DNA from: Candidatus Altimarinota bacterium
GTDB lineage: Bacteria; Patescibacteriota; Gracilibacteria; JAHISY01
Length of the DNA stretch: 5,265 nucleotides
Assembly: GCA_023142645.1 (NCBI GenBank)
Contig: JAGLJE010000053.1
Span: 1 to 5,265 of the forward strand
Direction: 5' to 3'
The position numbers were made by a program, and so were the translations under genes. A model generated the notes under the pieces. It was not told where the DNA came from. It did not search any database and saw nothing but the letters and a program-made list of their open reading frames with translations. Positions 4,801 through 5,265 of this stretch are shown piece by piece; the first letter of the stretch is position 1, and every line of letters begins with the position of its first letter.

Positions 4801-4829
4801 TTGCTTTTCTTTTTCGAAAATGCTAAACT
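4801..4829 (+). promoter_or_regulatory. Promoter of rnj
   Basis: TTGCTT (4801-4806), a 17-bp spacer and the extended -10 TGCTAAACT (4821-4829) form a good sigma-70-type promoter. Transcription would start near 4836, giving a roughly 23-nt A/U-rich leader without a Shine-Dalgarno. The -10 closely resembles that of dnaJ (TGCTAAAAT). Confidence 0.55.
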
Positions 4830-4858
4830 TCCTGTGTTTTAATAATTAACAAAAATTT

Positions 4859-5265
4859 ATGAACGATAAACTAGATAACTGGCTAAATAAAAATGTAGGC
4901 GGTGAAACGAAACCAAAACAACTTATTCCTCCTCGCAAAAATATGGATGCCGGAACAAAGCAAATCAAAAAATCATTTCCTCCTCGTAAAAAGTTCCACA
5001 AAAAGAAACTGCCGTTTCATAAATCTCCGCCACAAAAAAACAATGCTGTGTTCGATGAAAAAGTACGTGTGGTCCCGCTCGGCGGGCAAGAAGAAGTCGG
5101 ACGAAATATGTCCGCTATCTTTTACAAAGAAGATATCGTAATCATCGATTGTGGGCTGCAATTCCCCGAAATGGATATGTTTGGTGTTGATTATGTGATT
5201 CCCGATGTGAAATTTTTGGAAGACAAAACTCATCGGATTCGCGGGATTATCCTCACTCACGGTCA
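4859..5265 (+). CDS. rnj: Ribonuclease J, N-terminal part; 3' end beyond the window
   Basis: RNase J is a metallo-beta-lactamase/beta-CASP ribonuclease with 5'-3' exo- and endonuclease activity in mRNA decay and rRNA maturation. The window holds 135 codons of a family usually over 550. From residue 69 the catalytic fold is clear: VRVVPLGGQEEVGRNMSAIF (69-88), the first metal-site strand IVIIDCG (93-99), FPEMDMFGVDYVIPD (102-116), and ILTHG (131-135) leading into a truncated HxHxDH metal motif at the window edge. The first 66 residues form a basic, low-complexity extension rich in Lys, Pro and His, with PPRK twice (24-27 and 41-44); such tails often bind RNA or partners. ATG at 4859-4861 is the first in-frame start after a stop in the A/T-rich leader, with no Shine-Dalgarno. 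If a shorter protein were made, the next ATG (residue 29) would keep half the tail. Divergent from the small-ORF unit upstream. Confidence 0.95.
   Translation, partial: MNDKLDNWLNKNVGGETKPKQLIPPRKNMDAGTKQIKKSFPPRKKFHKKKLPFHKSPPQKNNAVFDEKVRVVPLGGQEEVGRNMSAIFYKEDIVIIDCGLQFPEMDMFGVDYVIPDVKFLEDKTHRIRGIILTHG
4926..4992 (+). repeat. Direct repeat in the basic tail of rnj
   Basis: Two 16-bp copies, TTCCTCCTCGCAAAAA (4926-4941) and TTCCTCCTCGTAAAAA (4977-4992), differ at one base and are 51 bp apart, exactly 17 codons. Each encodes a PPRK motif. This suggests an old in-frame duplication within the extension, or convergence of a short linear motif. Confidence 0.6.

Larger units (their letters stand above)
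4240..4858. other. Gene-poor interval between dnaJ and rnj
   Basis: These 619 bp hold no standard-size ORF, tRNA, rRNA, tmRNA, RNase P RNA or SRP RNA that I can recognise. The interval does contain the dnaJ hairpin, a minus-strand small-ORF transcription unit (promoter 4667-4695, leader, 25-codon ORF, terminator-like hairpin), and the rnj promoter. Between 4700 and 4780 there are only short inverted repeats, such as AACTTT-TTGT-AAAGTT (4707-4722) and GCTTC-GT-GAAGC (4763-4774), which could be operators or chance. Confidence 0.6.

Noticed and set aside
4240..4858. tRNA, tmRNA, SRP RNA, RNase P RNA or a known riboswitch
   Set aside because: None of the diagnostic motifs I know (for example T-loop GTTCRANNC with an acceptor stem, or the SRP GGAAGGAAG apex) could be found on either strand.

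Overview
The window reads as chromosomal DNA of a bacterium with moderately low GC and a very A/T-biased third position and intergenic style. Lean gene packing, a ribonuclease J opening with a 'LGGQEEVGRN' motif, near-leaderless starts and a patchy biosynthetic gene set suggest the Candidate Phyla Radiation (Patescibacteria, perhaps Peregrinibacteria-like). That placement is inference from style, not proof. UGA is a normal stop here: carA, cysK and dnaJ all end in TGA at the expected family length, so the Gracilibacteria-type recoding of UGA to glycine does not apply.

Layout. On the minus strand, positions 3012 down to 1 hold a tight four-gene cluster: carA (carbamoyl-phosphate synthase, glutaminase subunit), cysK-like (PLP-dependent cysteine synthase family), an 81-residue unknown protein, and trpB (tryptophan synthase beta), whose 3' end leaves the window. 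The gaps are 14, 35 and 9 bp, so one operon is likely. Its logic is small-molecule assimilation: glutamine nitrogen to carbamoyl phosphate, sulfide to cysteine, indole plus serine to tryptophan. Divergent from it, across a 90-bp promoter region, is dnaJ (3103-4239). The window ends with the first 135 codons of rnj (ribonuclease J), plus strand from 4859.

The 619-bp stretch 4240-4858 contains no standard-size gene but is not empty. On the minus strand I see a self-contained unit: a TTGACA / TAGAGT promoter with an (AG)6 microsatellite as its spacer, a roughly 130-nt leader with nested stems, a perfect GGAGG ribosome-binding site, a 25-codon hydrophobic single-span ORF (4454-4531), and a GC-rich hairpin with a U-rich tail. 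Several stems contain G-U pairs on the minus-strand RNA that would be A-C mismatches on the plus strand, which supports the direction. This is the best candidate for something undescribed.

Two further oddities lie inside conserved genes. carA carries an in-frame array of 7-bp repeats (2768-2802). trpB carries an in-frame insertion encoding DPSTDSGQR (681-707). Both look like dispersed micro-repeats that landed in surface loops. Finally, four of the six larger protein starts have TAAAAT only 6-9 nt upstream of the start codon, suggesting leaderless or near-leaderless transcription.
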